Part shown: piece after piece, positions 1 through 14,070 of the stretch
Position numbering within the stretch: the first letter of the stretch is position 1
How the letters are laid out: each line of letters starts with the position of its first letter
From: Allodiplogaster sudhausi
Lineage: Eukaryota > Nematoda > Chromadorea > Rhabditida > Diplogasteridae
Direction: 5' to 3'
Assembly: GCA_945643635.1 (NCBI GenBank)
Contig: CALZFC010000105.1
Coordinates: 749,501-813,500 of the forward strand
DNA length: 64,000 bases
The notes under the pieces: generated by a model
The model's input: the letters and a program-made list of their open reading frames with translations, nothing else
Database searches by the model: none
What the model was told of the DNA's origin: nothing
Made by a program: the position numbers and the translations under genes

Positions 1-480
1 AGCTCTCGCGAAGGCGAACAACTTTCTCATACAAAACATTTTGATATATCGATGTTTTTGATCTACTTTTGGGGTCAGAATGTTCAGGCCACTTTTTCGG
101 CCTTAGCTATCACTGACACTTTTTGGCGCATATTTTTTTTATTGTAGAGCCTAAAATTAGCTATCGAATGGTAGGTCGATGGTCGCATTTGATTCAGGCA
201 TTTTCGAGATATGAATTATTTTGTGGCTTTTTGGTACATTTTCAGTGCACGTCGAAACTCATGGGTCGCAGGTTCGAATCCGCGCGCGCGCAAACTCTTT
301 TGCGCGCTTTTGTATGACTCCCGAGTATGTTAAAAGAGTGATATCATATAGCAAAGACTCCAAGCTTTCTAATGAGCTTAAATTCAAAGGCCCAGATAGT
401 CCAGTAGCGCCGCTAGAATAGACTTTTGACACTTTAGAGCCAAATTTTAACCCTTAGAGCCAACTAACGACCCAACTTAC

Positions 481-690
481 TATCTTTTTATCGGGAAATG
501 GCCTCCGGGGCGATAGCCCCGGTGGCCATTGACCGGGCCAAAGGCCCGTAGCGTTCCCCCTTTAGAGCCAACTAACAACCCTCAGACCCCAACTAACAAC
601 CCTTAGAGCCAAATATCAACAACAAACAACAACCAACGGAGTCAACTAACCCCAGGCCAAAGGCCCGTAGCGTGACAAAGTCACGCTAGT
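481..690. other. Hairpin cluster of the satellite (exemplar, long-tail type)
   Basis: Three hairpins lie almost end to end. The first (about 496-530) has nested arms ATGGCC and CCGGGGC around GATA and is present only in long-tail units. The second is GGGCC-AAA-GGCCC. The third has arms TAGCGTGAC (668-676) and GTCACGCTA (680-688) around the triloop AAA. The second and third occur in all twelve unit junctions. The third is followed within about 10 bp by TATATAAAAG or a mutated form of it. Function is unknown; cruciform, transcript structure and recombination site are all possible. Confidence 0.85.
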
Positions 691-3600
691 CTCTTATTAT
701 ATAAAAGTCGACTGTAATTTATTTACTGGTATAGCGCGGAGCGGTGTAGCGGGCGGGGGGATTGAGGTATCGGGAAGCGGTTTTTTGGGGAACATGTAAA
801 AGTTTCCGGACTACAAGAATATGTGGGTTTCAAAAAATTGGGTTCGATATTGGCGTCGGCGCCGGCGGCCAAACTTTGGTCGGAGGCGACTCTGATTTGG
901 GCACTTTGGCGAATTTGAGGGGTTGCAACTTTTATTGTAGGAAAGCTATGGCGATGAAAAAAATAGTGGCGGGTAGCCCGTTCAAAAATGAATATGATTC
1001 CTGGAGTTGAGATCATTTCGATTTTTGGTAGATCAGTGGGAGGCCGCCGCGCAAACCATACCTTTTTGGGGTACTTTTTGAGAGGGTATTTGCCCCTTTT
1101 CTCGGAATCTACAAAGTCCGCTTTTGATTAAACTGACTGCGATTGTAGAGTTTTTGACGGCGCATCTTTTAATAGTAGAATTATTGACTTTTCGACACTA
1201 GAAGTTGTAGATATTATCGATTGAAGGGTCAAATTTTTTTGTTAGGAACAAACCTTCTAAAATACATATCTTTATGAATAGGGAAGTTAGAGGGATGAGA
1301 GTTTCAGAATCATGCAGAGTTTCACGAGAGCTTCAATATGAGTATAGTTGGGTTTGGCTGGGTTGTCATTAAAGTGCCCTGCCAGGGCCGTGAAGTGGCA
1401 AATTTTTGGAACGCATTTGGGGCCTTAGTTTCTTCTCGATAGTTAAGGGATATGCCAAACATTATATATCAATCGGTAGCTCTCGCGAAGGCGAACAACT
1501 TTCTCATACAAACCATTTTGAAATATCGATGTTTTTGATCTGCTTTTGGTGTCAGAAGGTTCAGGCCACTATTTCGGCCTTAGCTATCACTGACACTTTT
1601 TGGCGCATATTTTTTTTATTGTAGAGCCAAAAATTTGCTATCGAATGATAGGTCAAATGTGCAAAACGATTCAGGCATATTCGAGATATGAATTGTTTTG
1701 TGGCTATTTGGTACATTTTCAGTGCACGTCGAAAGTCATGGGTCCCAGGTTCGGAGTCGCGCGCGCGCAAACCCTTTTGCGCGTTTTTGTATGACTCCTG
1801 ATGAAATTATAAGAGTGCTAACATAGACTAAAGACTCCAAGCTTTCTAATGGACTGAAATTCAAAGGCCTATGTCGTTCAGTAGTGCCGCTAGAACAGAC
1901 TTTTGTCCTTTTTAAGCCAACTAACGACCCTTTGAGCCAACTAAAATACCCTTAGAGCCAACTAAACTTCTCTTAAAGTAAAATAAAAGAAAACCAACAA
2001 CCCTTGGAGCCTACTGACAATGGCCAAAGGCCCGTAGCGTGACGAAGTCACGCTAGTCTATTATTATATAAAAGTCGACTGTAATTTATTTACTGGTATA
2101 GCGCGGAGCGGTGTAGCGGGCGGGGGGATTGAGATATCGGGAAGCAGTTTTTTGGGGATCATGTAAAAGTTTCCGGACTACAAGAATATGTTGGTTTCAA
2201 AAAATTGGGTTCGATATTGGCGTCGGCGCCGGCGCCCAAACTTTGGTCGGAGGCGACTCTGATTTGGGCACTTTGGCGACTTTGAGGGGTTGCAACTTTT
2301 TTTGTAGGAAAGCTATGGCGATGAAAAAAATAGTGTCGGGTAGCCCGTTCAAAAATGAATATGATTCCTGGAGTTGAGATCATTTCGAGTTTTCGTAGAT
2401 CAGTGGGAGGCCGCCGCGCAAAGCATACCTTTTTGGGGTACTTTTTGAGAGGGTATTTGCCCCTTTTCTCGGAATCTACAAAGTCCGCTTTTGATTAAAC
2501 TGACTGCGATTGTAGAGTTTTTGACGGGCTTTCTTTTAATAGTAGATATATCGACTTTTGGGCACTAGAAGTTGTAGATATTATCGATTGAATGGTCAAA
2601 CTTTTTTGTTAGGAGCGAACATTCTAAAATTCATATCTTTATGAATAGGGAAGGCAGAGGGATGGGTGTTTCAGAATCATGCAGAGTTTCACGAGAGCTT
2701 CAATATGAGTATAGTTGGGTTTGGCTGGGTTGTCATTAAAGTGCCCTGCCAGGGCCGTGAAGTGGCAAATTTTTGGAACGCATTTGGGGCCTTAGTTTCT
2801 TCTCGATAGTTAAGGGATATGCCAAACATTATATATCAATCGGTAGCTCTCGCGAAGGCGAACAACTTTCTTATACAAACCATTTTGAAATATCGATGTT
2901 TTTGATCTACTTTTGGTGTCAGAAAGTTCAGGCCACTATTTCGGCCTTAGCTATCACTGACACTTTTTGGCGCATATTTTTTTTATTGTAGAGCCAAAAA
3001 TTTGCTATCGAATGATAGGTCAAATGTGCAAAACGATTCAGGCATATTCGAGATATGAATTGTTTTGTGGCTATTTGGTACATTTTCAGTGCACGTCGAA
3101 AGTCATGGGTCCCAGGTTCGGAGTCGCGCGCGCGCAAACCCTTTTGCGCGTTTTTGTATGACTCCTGATGAAATTATAAGAGTGCTAACATAGACTAAAG
3201 ACTCCAAGCTTTCTAATGGACTGAAATTCAAAGGCCTATGTCGTTCAGTAGTGCCGCTAGAACAGACTTTTGTCCTTTTTAAGCCAACTAACGACCCTTT
3301 GAGCCAACTAAAATACCCTTAGAGCCAACTAAACTTCTCTTAAAGTAAAATAAAAGAAAACCAACAACCCTTGGAGCCTACTGACAATGGCCAAAGGCCC
3401 GTAGCGTGACGAAGTCACGCTAGTCTAGAGTTATATAAAAGTCGAATGTTATTTATTTACGGGTATAGCGCCGAGCGGTGTAGCGGGCGGTGGGAGTGAG
3501 ATATGGGGAAGCGGTTTTTTGCGGAACTTGTAAAAGTTTCCGGACTACAAGAATATGTGGGTTTCAAAAAATTGAGTTCGATATTGGCGCCGGCGCGGGC

Positions 3601-4758
3601 GTCCAAACTTTGGTCCGAGGCGACTTTCATTTTGGCTCTTTGGCGACTTTAAGGGGTTGTATCTTTTTTTCGGGTAGAGATATGGGGATGAAAAAAATAC
3701 TGGGAGATAGCCCGTCCAAAAATGAATATGATTCCAGGAGTTGAGATTGATTCGAGTTTTGGTAGATCAGTGGGAGCGCGGCGCGTTTTGACCCCATTTT
3801 TTGGCCGTTTTTCGGCATGTAGTTAGGGTTTTTCTCGGAATCTACAAAGTCCGGTTTTGATGTAACTGACTCCGATTTTAGAGTTTTTGACGGCGCATCT
3901 TTTAATAGTAGAATTATCAACTTTTGGACACTAGAAGTTGTAGATATTATCGATTGAAGGGTCAAATTTTTTTGTTAGGAGCGAACCTTCTAAAATTCAA
4001 ATCTTTATGAACAGGGAACGTAGGGGGATGAGAGTTTCAGAATCAGGCAGAGTTTCACGAGAGCTTCAACATGAGTATACATAGGTTAGGCTGGGTTTTC
4101 ATTAAAGTGCCCTGCCAGGGCCGTAAAGTGGGAAATTTTTGGAACGCACTTTGGGCCTCCGTTTCTTCTCGGTAGTTAAAGGTTATGCCACCTATTATAT
4201 ACCATTCTGTTGCTCTCGAGAAGGCGAACAACTTTCTCATACAAAATGTTTTCATATTTTGTCATTTTTGATCTACTTTTGGGGTCAGAATGTTCAGGCC
4301 ACTATTTCGGCCTTAGCTATCACTGACACTTTTTGGCGCATATTTTTTTTATTGTAGAGCCTAAAATTAGCTATCGAATGATAGGTAGATCATGGGATTT
4401 GATCCAGGCATATTCGAGATACGAATTATTTTGTGGCTTTTTGGGCTATTTTCTCTGCACATCGAAACTCATGGGTCGCAGGTTCGAATCCGCGCGCGCG
4501 CAAACTCTTTTGCGCGCTTTTGTATGACTCCTGAGTATGTTAAAAGAGTGATATCATATAGTAAAGACTCCAAGCTTTCTAATGAGCTTAAATTCAATGG
4601 CCGAAATAGTCCAGTAGCGCCGCTAGAATAGACTTTTGACCCTTTAGAGCCAAATTTTAACCCTTAGAGCCAACTAACGACCCAACTTACTATCTTTGTA
4701 TCGGGAAATGGCCTCCGGGGCGATAGCCCCGGTGGCCATTGACCGGGCCAAAGGCCCG

Positions 4759-4779
4759 TAGCGTGGCTGCGCCACGCTA
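4759..4779. other. Hairpin variant with compensatory stem change
   Basis: Here, and at 10201-10221, the arms read TAGCGTGGC and GCCACGCTA around TGC. Compared with the common form, one stem pair has changed from A-T to G-C on both sides and the loop is different, so pairing is kept. Loops in other units are AAA, GAA or ATA. Only the last copy (15642-15662) has a mismatch. Confidence 0.85.
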
Positions 4780-7700
4780 GTCTAGAGTTATCTAAAAGTC
4801 GACTGTAATTTATTTACGGGTATAGCGCGGAGCGGTGTAGCGGGCGGTGGGGGTGAGATATCGGGGAGCGGTTTTTTGCGGATTGTGGAATAGTGTCTGG
4901 GCTACAAGAATATGTTGGTTTCAAAAAATTAGGGTTTGCGCCGGCGCCGGCGCGGGCGCCCAAACTTTGGTCGGAGGCGACTCTGATTTGGGCACTTTGC
5001 CGACTTTGAGAGGTTGTATCTTTTTTTCTTGTTGAGATATGGGGATGAAAAAAATACTGGTAGATAGATCGTTCAAAAATGAATATGATTCCTGGAGTTG
5101 AGATCATTCCGAGTTTTGGTAGATCAGTACGAGGCCGGCGCGCAAACCATACGTTTTAGGGGTACTTTTTTAGGCTCATTCATCTCATTTTCTCGAAATC
5201 TACAAATTCCGCTTTTGATCTAACTGACTCCGATTGTAGAGTTTTTGACGGGCTTTCTTTTAATAGTAAATATATCGACTTTTGGGCACTTGGCGTATGA
5301 GATATTATCGATTGAAAGGTCAAATGTTTTTGTTAGGAGCGACCCTTCTAAAATTCATATCTTTATGAATAGGGAAGGCAGAGGGATGAGAGTTTCAGAA
5401 TCATGCAGAGTTTCACGAGAGCTTCAATATGAGTATACATAGGTTAGGCTGGCTTATCATTAAAGTGCCCTGCCAGGGCCGTGAGGTGGAAAATTTTTGG
5501 AACGCACTTTGGGCCTCCGTTTCTTCGCGATACTTAAAGATGTTGCCACATGTTATATACCAATCGGTAGCTTTCGAGAAGGAGAACAACTTTCTCATAC
5601 AAAAGGTTTTCATATTTTGTCATTTTTGATCTACTTTTGGGGTCAGAAGGTTCAGGCCACTATTTCGGCCTTAGCTATCACTGACACTTTTTGGCGCATA
5701 TTTTTTTTATTGTAGAGCCAAAAATTAGCTATCGAATGATAGGCAGATCATGGGATTTGATCCAGGCATATTCGAGATATGAATTATTTTGTGGCTATTT
5801 GGTACATTTTCAGTGCACGTCGAAACTCATGGGTCTCAGGTTCGGAGTCGCGCGCGCGCAAACTCTTTTGCGCGCTTTTATATGACTTCTGATTAAACAA
5901 AATCGATGCTATCATGTACAAAAGACTCTAAGCTTTCTAATGAGCTTAAATTCAAAGGACCAGATAGTCCAGTAGCGCCGCTAGAACAGACTTTTGACCC
6001 TTTAGAGCCTAATTTTAACCCTTAGAGCCAACTTAGAACCCTTGGATACATTTTTTATCGGGAAATGGCCTCCGGGGAGATAGCCCCGGTGGCCATTGAC
6101 CGGGCCAAAGGCCCGTAGCGTGACAAAGTCACGCTAGTCTATTATTATATACAAGTCGACTGTTATTTATTGACCGGTATAGCGCGGAGAGGTGCTGTGG
6201 GCGGTGGGGGTGAGATATGGGGAAGCGGTTTTTTGGGGAACATGTAAAAGTTTCCGGACTACAAGAATATGTGGGTTTCAAAAAATTGGGGTCGGTATTG
6301 GCGCCGGCGCGGGCGTCCAAACTTTGGTCCGAGGCGACTGCGATTTGGGCTCTTTGGCGACTTTGAGGGGGAATATCTCTTTTTTGGATAAAGATATGGG
6401 GATGACAAAAATACTGGGAGATAGCCCGTCCAAAAATGAATATGATTCCTGGAGTTGAGATCGATTGGAGCTTTGGTAGATCAGTGGGAGGCCGGCGCGT
6501 TTTGACCCCTGTTTTGGGGTACTTTTTTAGGCTCATTCATCTCCTTTTCTCGGAATCTACAAATTCCGCTTTTTGGTTGTCTGACTCAGATTGTAGAGTT
6601 TTTGACGGCGCATCTTTTAATACTATTCTTATCAACTTTTGGGCACAGCGCATTGTAGATATTATCGATTGAAGTTCCAAATTTTTTAGTTAGGAGCAAT
6701 TTTCAAAAATTCACCTATTTAATTGTAGGGATCGTAGAGCGATGGGACTTGCAGAATTTTGAAGGGCGTGGAGTCAGCTTCAATATGATTATACTTGCAT
6801 TCCGATAGGTGATCAATAAAGTGCCCTGAGGGTGCTCTGAAGTGGAAAATTTTTGGAAGCCACTTTGAGCCTCCGTTTTTCCTCGGTGGTGAAAGCTTTT
6901 GCGACATGTTATATACCAATCTGTAGCTAACTTGCAGGCGAACAAGTTTCTCATACAAACCATTTTGATATTTCGATGTTTTTGATCTACTTTTGGGGTC
7001 AGAATGTTCAGGCCACTATTTCGGCCTTAACTATCACTGACACATTTTGGCGCATATTTTTTTTATTGTAGAGCCTAAAATTATCTATCGAATGGTGTGT
7101 CAATCTTCAAAATCGGTTCAGGCATATTCGAGAAAAAAATTATTTTGTGGCTTTTTGGTACATTTTCTGTGCGTCCAGCTTATTCTACCGACCCAGGTTC
7201 GAACCCGGGCGCGTGCAAACTCTTTTGCGCGTTTTAATATGACTTCTCATTAAATAAAAAGTATGTTAGAATGGATAGAAGACTCCAAGCTTTCTTATAG
7301 GCTGAATTTAAAAGCCCCAGATCGTCCCGTAATCACCGCTAGAGCAGACTTTTCCCCCTTTAGAGCCAACTAACGACCCTCAGACCCCAACTAACAACCC
7401 TCAGACCCCAACTAACAACCCTTAGAGCGAAATAACAACAACCCGAACTAACCCCCAGGCCAAAGGCCCGTAGCGTGACAAAGTCACGCTAGTCTAGAGT
7501 TATCTAAAAGTCGACTGTAATTTATTCATTGGTATAGCGCGGGGCGGTGTAGCGGGCGCGGGGTTTGAGATATCAGGGTGCGGTTTTTTGGGGAACATGT
7601 AAAAGTTTCCGGACTACAAGAATATGTGGGTTTCAAAAAATTAGGGTTGGCGCCGGCGCCGGCGCGGGCGCCCAAACTTTGGTCGGAGGCGACTCTGATT

Positions 7701-10700
7701 TGGGCACTTTGCCGACTTTGAGCGGTTGTATCTTTTTTTCTGGTAGAGATATGGGGATGAAAAAAATACTGGTAGATAGATCGTCAAAAAATGAATATGA
7801 TTCCTGGAATTGAGATCATTCCGAGTTTTGGTAGATCAGTACGAGGCTGGCGCGCAAACCATACGTTTTTGGGGTACTTTTTTAGGCTCATTCTTCTCAT
7901 TTTCTCGAAATCTACAAATTCGCTTTTTGATCTAACTGACTCCGATTGTAGAGTTTTTGACGGGCTTTCTTATAATTCTAAATTCATCGACTTTTGTGCA
8001 CTTGGTCTATGAGATATTATCGATTGAAGGGTCAAATTTTTTTGTTAGGAGCGAACCTTCTAAAATTCAAATCTTTATGAACAGGGAACGTAGGGGGATG
8101 AGAGTTTCAGAATCAGGCAGAGTTTCACGAGAGCTTCAACATGAGTATACATAGGTTAGGCTGGGTTTTCATTAAAGTGCCCTGCCAGGGCCGTAAAGTG
8201 GGAAATTTTTGGAACGCACTTTGGGCCTCCGTTTCTTTTTAAAGGTTATGCCACCTATTATATACCATTCTGTTGCTCTCGAGAAGGCGAACAACTTTCT
8301 CATACAAAATGTTTTCATATTTTGTCATTTTTGATCTACTTTTGGGGTCAGAATGTTCAGGCCACTATTTCGGCCTTAGCTTTCACTGAGACTTTTTGGC
8401 GCATATTTTTTTTATTGTAGAGCCAAAAATTAGCTATCGAATGATAGGAAGATCGTGGGATTTGATCCAGGCATATTCGAGATATGAATTATTTTGTTGC
8501 TTTTTGGTGCATTTTCAGCGCACGTCGAAACTCATGGGTCGCAGGTTCGGAGTCGCGCGCGCGCAAATTCTTTTGCGCGTTTTTGTATGACTCCTGATGA
8601 AATTATAAGAGTGCTAACATATACTAAAGACTCCAAGCTTTCCAATGAGTGGAAATTCAAAGGCCCAGGTAGTCAATTTGTGGCTCTATCTCATCAAAAC
8701 CAAGGTTGGTGACCGTGCTAGAGCAGACTTTTGCGTTTTAGAGCCTACTAACAACCCTTAGAGCCAACAAACAACAACCCAAACAACAACACATAGTCAA
8801 CCAACAACCCTTGGAGCCTACTTACAATGGCCAAAGGCCCGTAGCGTGACAAAGTCACGCTAGTCTAGAGTTATATAAAAGTCGACTGTAATTTATCGGC
8901 TGGTATAGCGCGGAGAGGTGCTGAGGGCGGTGGGGGTGAGATATCGGGGAGCGGTTTTTTGGGGATTATGTAAAAGTTTCCGCACTACAAGAATATGTGG
9001 GTTTCAAAAAATTGGGTTCGATATTGGCGCCGGCGCCGGCGGCCAAACTTTGGTCGGAGGTGACTTCGATTTGGGCACTTTGGCGACTTTGAGGGGTTGT
9101 ATCTTTTTTTCGGGTGTAGATATGGGAATGAAAAAAATAGTGGGAGATAGATCGTTTAAAAATGAATATGATTCCTGGAGTTGAGCCAATTTTGACTTTT
9201 GGTAGATCAGTACGAGGCCGGCGCGCAAACCATACGTTTTTGGGGTACTTTTTTAGGCTCATTCTTCTCATTCTCTCCTAGATCCCTCCATTCCGCTTTT
9301 GATCTAACTGACTCCGATTGTAGAGTTTTTGACGGGCTTTCTTTTAATAGTAGACTGATCGACTTTTGGGCACTTGGTCTATGAGATATTATCGATTGAA
9401 GGGTCAAATTTTTTTGTTAGGAGCGAACTTTCTAAAATTCATATCTTTATGAATAGGGAAGGTAGAGAGATGGGAGTTTCAGAATCATGCAGAGTTTCAA
9501 GAGAGCTCCAATATGAGTTTACTTGGGTTTTCCTGGGTGATCATTAAAGTGCCCTGAGGGGGCCGTGAACTGTCAAATTTTTGGTGCGCATTTTGGGCCT
9601 CCGTTTCTTCGCGGTAGTTAAAGGTTTTGCCACATATTATATACCATTCCGTAGCTCTCGGGATGGCGAACAACTTTCTCATACAAAACATTTTGATATT
9701 TTGATGTTTTTGATCTACTTTTGGGGTCAGAAGGTTCAGGCCAGTATTTCGGCCTTAGCTATCACTGACACTTTTCGGCGCATATTTTTTTTATTGTAGA
9801 GCCTAACATTAGCTATCGAATGGTAGGTCGATGGTCGCATTTGATTCAGGCATTTTCGAGATATGAATTATTTTGTGGCTTTTTTGTACATTTTCAGTGC
9901 ACGTCGAAACTCATGGGTCGCAGGTTCGAATCCGCGCGCGCACAAACTCTTTTGCGCGCTTTTGTATGACTCCCGAGTATGTTAAAAGAGTGATATCATA
10001 TAACAAAGACTCCAAGCTTTCTAATGAGCTTAAATTCAAAGGCCCAGATAGTCCAGTAGCGCCGCTAGAATAGACTTTTGACCCTTTAGAGCCAAATTTT
10101 AACCCTTAAAGCCAACTTAGAACCCTTAGAGCCAATTTTATATCGGGAAATGGCCTCCGGGGCGATAGCCCCGGTGGCCATTTACCGGGCCAAAGGCCCG
10201 TAGCGTGGCTGCGCCACGCTAGTCTAGAGTTATCTAAAAGTCGACTGTAATTTATTCACCGGGATAGCGCCGAGAGGTATTACGGCCGGTGGGAATGAGA
10301 TACGAGGAAGCGGTTTTTTGCATTTTGTAGATTATCCCTTGGGCTACAAGAATATGTTGGTTTCAAAAAATTAGCTTTGGCGCCGGCGCCGGCGCGGGCG
10401 GCCAAACTTTGGTTGGAGGCGACTCTGATTTGGCGCGCTTCGCTACTTTGACGGGCTGCAACTTTTTTTCTGGTGGACGTACAGAAATGAAAAAAATAGT
10501 GGCGGGTAGCCCGTTCAAAAATGAATATGATTCCTGGAGTTGAGATCATTTCGAGTTTTGGTAGATCAGTGGGAGGCCGCCGCGCAAACCATACCTTTTT
10601 GGGGTACTTTTTGAGAGGGTATTTGCCCCTTTTCTCGAAATCTACAAATTCGCTTTTTGATCTAACTGAATCCGATTTTAGAGTTTTTGATGGCGCATCT

Positions 10701-13700
10701 TATAATACCATAATTATCCACTTTTGGACACTAGAAGTTGTAGATATTATCGATTGAAGGGTCAAATTTTTTTGTTAGGAGCGAACCTTCTAAAATACAT
10801 ATCTTTATGAATAGGCAAGGTAGAGGGATGAGAGTTTCAGAATCATGCAGAGTTTCACGAGAGCTTCAATATGAGTATAGTTGGGTTTGTCATGCTTTTC
10901 AATAAAGTGCCCTGCCAGGGCCGTGAAGTGGGAAATTTTTGGAACGCACTTTGGGCCTCCGTTTTTCCTCGGTAGTTAAAGCTTTTGCGACATGTTATAT
11001 ACCATTCCGTAGCTCTCGTGAAGGCGAATAACTTTCTCATACAAAACGTTTTCATATTTTGACTTTTTTGATCTACTTTTGGGGTCAGAAGGTTCAGGCC
11101 ACTATTTCGGCCTTAGCTATCACTGACACTTTTTGGCGCATATTTTTTTTATTGTAGAGCCTAAAATTAGCTATCGAATGATAGGTAGATCATGGGATTT
11201 GATTCAGGCATATTCGAGATATGAATTATTATGTGGCTTTTTGGGCTATTTTCTCTGCACGTCGAAAGTCATGGGTCGCAGGTTCGGAGTCGCGCGCGCA
11301 AACCCTTTTGCGCGCTTTTATATAACTTCTGGTTAAATAAAAAAAGTGCTAACATATACAAACGACTCCAGGCTTTCTAATGGGGGTAACTATATGCACC
11401 CAGGTCCTCCAGTAGCGCCGCTAGAGCAGACTTTTGTCCTTTTTAAGCCAACTAACGACCCTTAGAGCCAACAAACAACGCATAGAGCCAACAAACAACC
11501 CTCAGAGTCAACCAACAGCAAACCAAGAACCCAACCAACAACCCTTGGACCCTACTGACAATGGCCAAAGGCCCGTAGCGTGACAAAGTCACGCTAGTCT
11601 ATTATTATCTAAAAGTCGACTGTAATTTATTGACCGGTATAGCGCCGAGAGGTATTACGGGCGGTGGGAGTGAGATACGGGGAAGCGGTTTTTTGCATGT
11701 TGTAGATTATCCCTTGGGCTACCAGAATATGTGGGTTTCAAAAATTCAGGGTTGGCGCCGGCGCCGGCGCGGGCGGCCAAACTTTGGTCCGAGGTGACTT
11801 TGATTTGGGGCAGTTCGCGACTTTGACGGGCTGCAACTTTTTTTCTGGTGGTCGTACAGAAATGTAAAAAATAGTGGCGGATAGCCCGTTCAAAAATGAA
11901 TATGATTCCTGGAGTTGAGATCATTTCGAGTTTTGGTAGATCAGTGAGAGGCCGCCGCGCAAACCATACCTTTTTGGGGTACTTTTTGAGAGGGTATTTG
12001 CCCCTTTTCTCGGAATCTACAAAGTCCGCTTTTGATTAAACTGACTGCGATTGTAGAGTTTTTGACGGGATTTCAGAAAATGGTCGAACAATCGACTTTT
12101 GGACACTAGAAGTTGTAGATATTATCGATTGAAGGGTCAAATTTATTTGTTAGGAGCGAACTTTCTAAAATTCATATGTTTATGAATAGGGATCGTAGCG
12201 GGATAAGAGTTTCAAAATCATGCAGATTTTCACGAGAGCTTCAATATGAGTATACATAGGTTAGGCTGGGTTATCATTAAAGTGCCATACCAGGGCCGTG
12301 AATTGTCAAATTTTTGGAGCGCACTTTGGGCCTCCGTTTCTTCGCTGTAGTTAAAGATGTTGCCACATGTTATATACCATTCTATAGCTCTCGAGAAGGC
12401 GAACAACTTTCTCATACAAAACTTTTTCATATATTGACGTTTTTGATCTTCTTTTGGGGTCAGAAGGTTCAGGCCACTATTTCGGCCTTAGCTATCACTG
12501 ACACTTTTTGGCGCTTATTTTTTTTATTGTAGAGCCTACAATTAGCTATCGAATGATAGGTAGATCGTGTGGTTTGATATAGGCATATTCGAGATATGAA
12601 TTATTTTGTGGCTTTTTGGTGCATTTTCAGCGCACGTCGAAACTCATGGGTCGCAGGTTCGGAGTCGCGCGCGCGCAAACTCTTTTGCGCGCTTTTGTAT
12701 GACTCCTGATGAAATTATAAGAGTGCTAACATATACTAAAGACTGCAAGCTTTCCAATGAGCGGAAATTCAAAGGCCCAGGTAGTCAATTTGTGGCTCTA
12801 TCTCATCAAAACCAAGGTTGGTGACCGTGCTAGAGCAGACTTTTGCGTTTTAGAGCCTACTAACAACCCTTAGAGCCAACAAACAACAACCCAAACAACA
12901 ACACATAGTCAACCAACAACCCTTGGAGCCTACTGACAATGGCCAAAGGCCCGTAGCGTGACGAAGTCACGCTAGTCTCTTATTATATACAAGTCGATTG
13001 TTATTTATTGACCGGTATAGCGCGGAGAGGTGCTGTGGGCGGTGGGGGTGAGATATGGGAAAGCGGTTTTTTGAGGAACATGTAAAAGTTTCCGGACTAC
13101 AAGAATATGTGGGTTTCAAAAAATTGGGGTCGGTATTGGCGCCGGCGCGGGCGTCCAAACTTTGGTCCGAGGCGACTGCGATTTGGGCTCTTTGGCGACT
13201 TTGAGGGGGAATATCTCTTTTTTGGATAAAGATATGGGGATGACAAAAATACTGGGAGATAGCCCGTCCAAAAATGAATATGATTCCTGGAGTTGAGATC
13301 GATTGGAGCTTTGGTAGATCAGTGGGAGGCCGGCGCGTTTTGACCCTGTTTTGGGGTACTTTTTTAGGCTCATTCATCTCCTTTTCTCGGAATCTACAAA
13401 TTCCGCTTTTTGGTTGTCTGACTCAGATTGTAGAGTTTTTGACGGCGCATCTTTTAATACTATTCTTATCAACTTTTGGGCACTGCGCATTGTAGATATT
13501 ATCGATTGAAAGTTCAAATTTTTTTGTTAGGAGCAATTTTCAAAAATTCACCTATTTAATTGTAGGGATCGTAGAGCGATGGGACTTGCAGAATATTGAA
13601 GGGCATGGAGTCAGCTTCAAAATGATTATACTTGCATAGGTTATCAATAAAGTGCCCTGAGGGTGCTATTAAGTGGAAAATTTTTGGAAGCCACTTTGAA

Positions 13701-14019
13701 CCTCTGTTTTTCCTCGGTGGTGAAAGTTTTTGCGACATGTTATATATCTATCGGTAGCTCTCGTGAACGTGAACAACTTTCTCATACAAAACGTTTTCAT
13801 ATTTTGACTTTTTTGATCTACTTTTGGGGTCTGAATGTTCGGGCCACTATTTCGGCCTTAGCTCTCACTGACACTTTTTGGCGCATATTTTTTTTATTGT
13901 AGAGCCAAAAATTAGCTATCGAATGGTGTGTCAATCTTCGAAATTGGTTCACGCATATTCGAGAAAAAAATTATTTTGTGGCTTTTTGGTACATTTTCAG
14001 GGCACCCACCTTATCCTAC

Positions 14020-14070
14020 CGACCTAGGTTCGAACCCGGGCGCGTGCAAACTCTTTTGCGCGTTTTAATA
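14020..14070 (+). other. tRNA T-arm/B-box-like segment of the satellite (exemplar)
   Basis: The sequence AGGTTCGAACCCGGG matches the Pol III B box and T-arm pattern GGTTCGANNCC. It is followed by a hairpin with GCGC and GCAAA arms (GCGTGCAAA...TTTTGCGCG). Equivalent segments lie near 270, 1750, 3117, 4480, 5840, 7195, 8545, 9925, 11280, 12655 and 15365, many degraded to GGTTCGGAGTCG. I could not fit a complete cloverleaf or a convincing A box, so this is tRNA-like, not a tRNA gene. It suggests a SINE-like origin for this block. Confidence 0.5.

Noticed and set aside
4050..4140. Spliced-leader RNA gene in the satellite (TACATAG then GTTAGG upstream of the Sm-like site)
   Set aside because: The possible donor is not conserved among units, whereas the Sm-like site is. 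Without a conserved leader and donor the claim fails.
14020..14070. Functional tRNA gene
   Set aside because: Only the T-arm-like portion is recognisable; no acceptor stem, D arm or anticodon arm could be paired, and most copies have a mutated B box.
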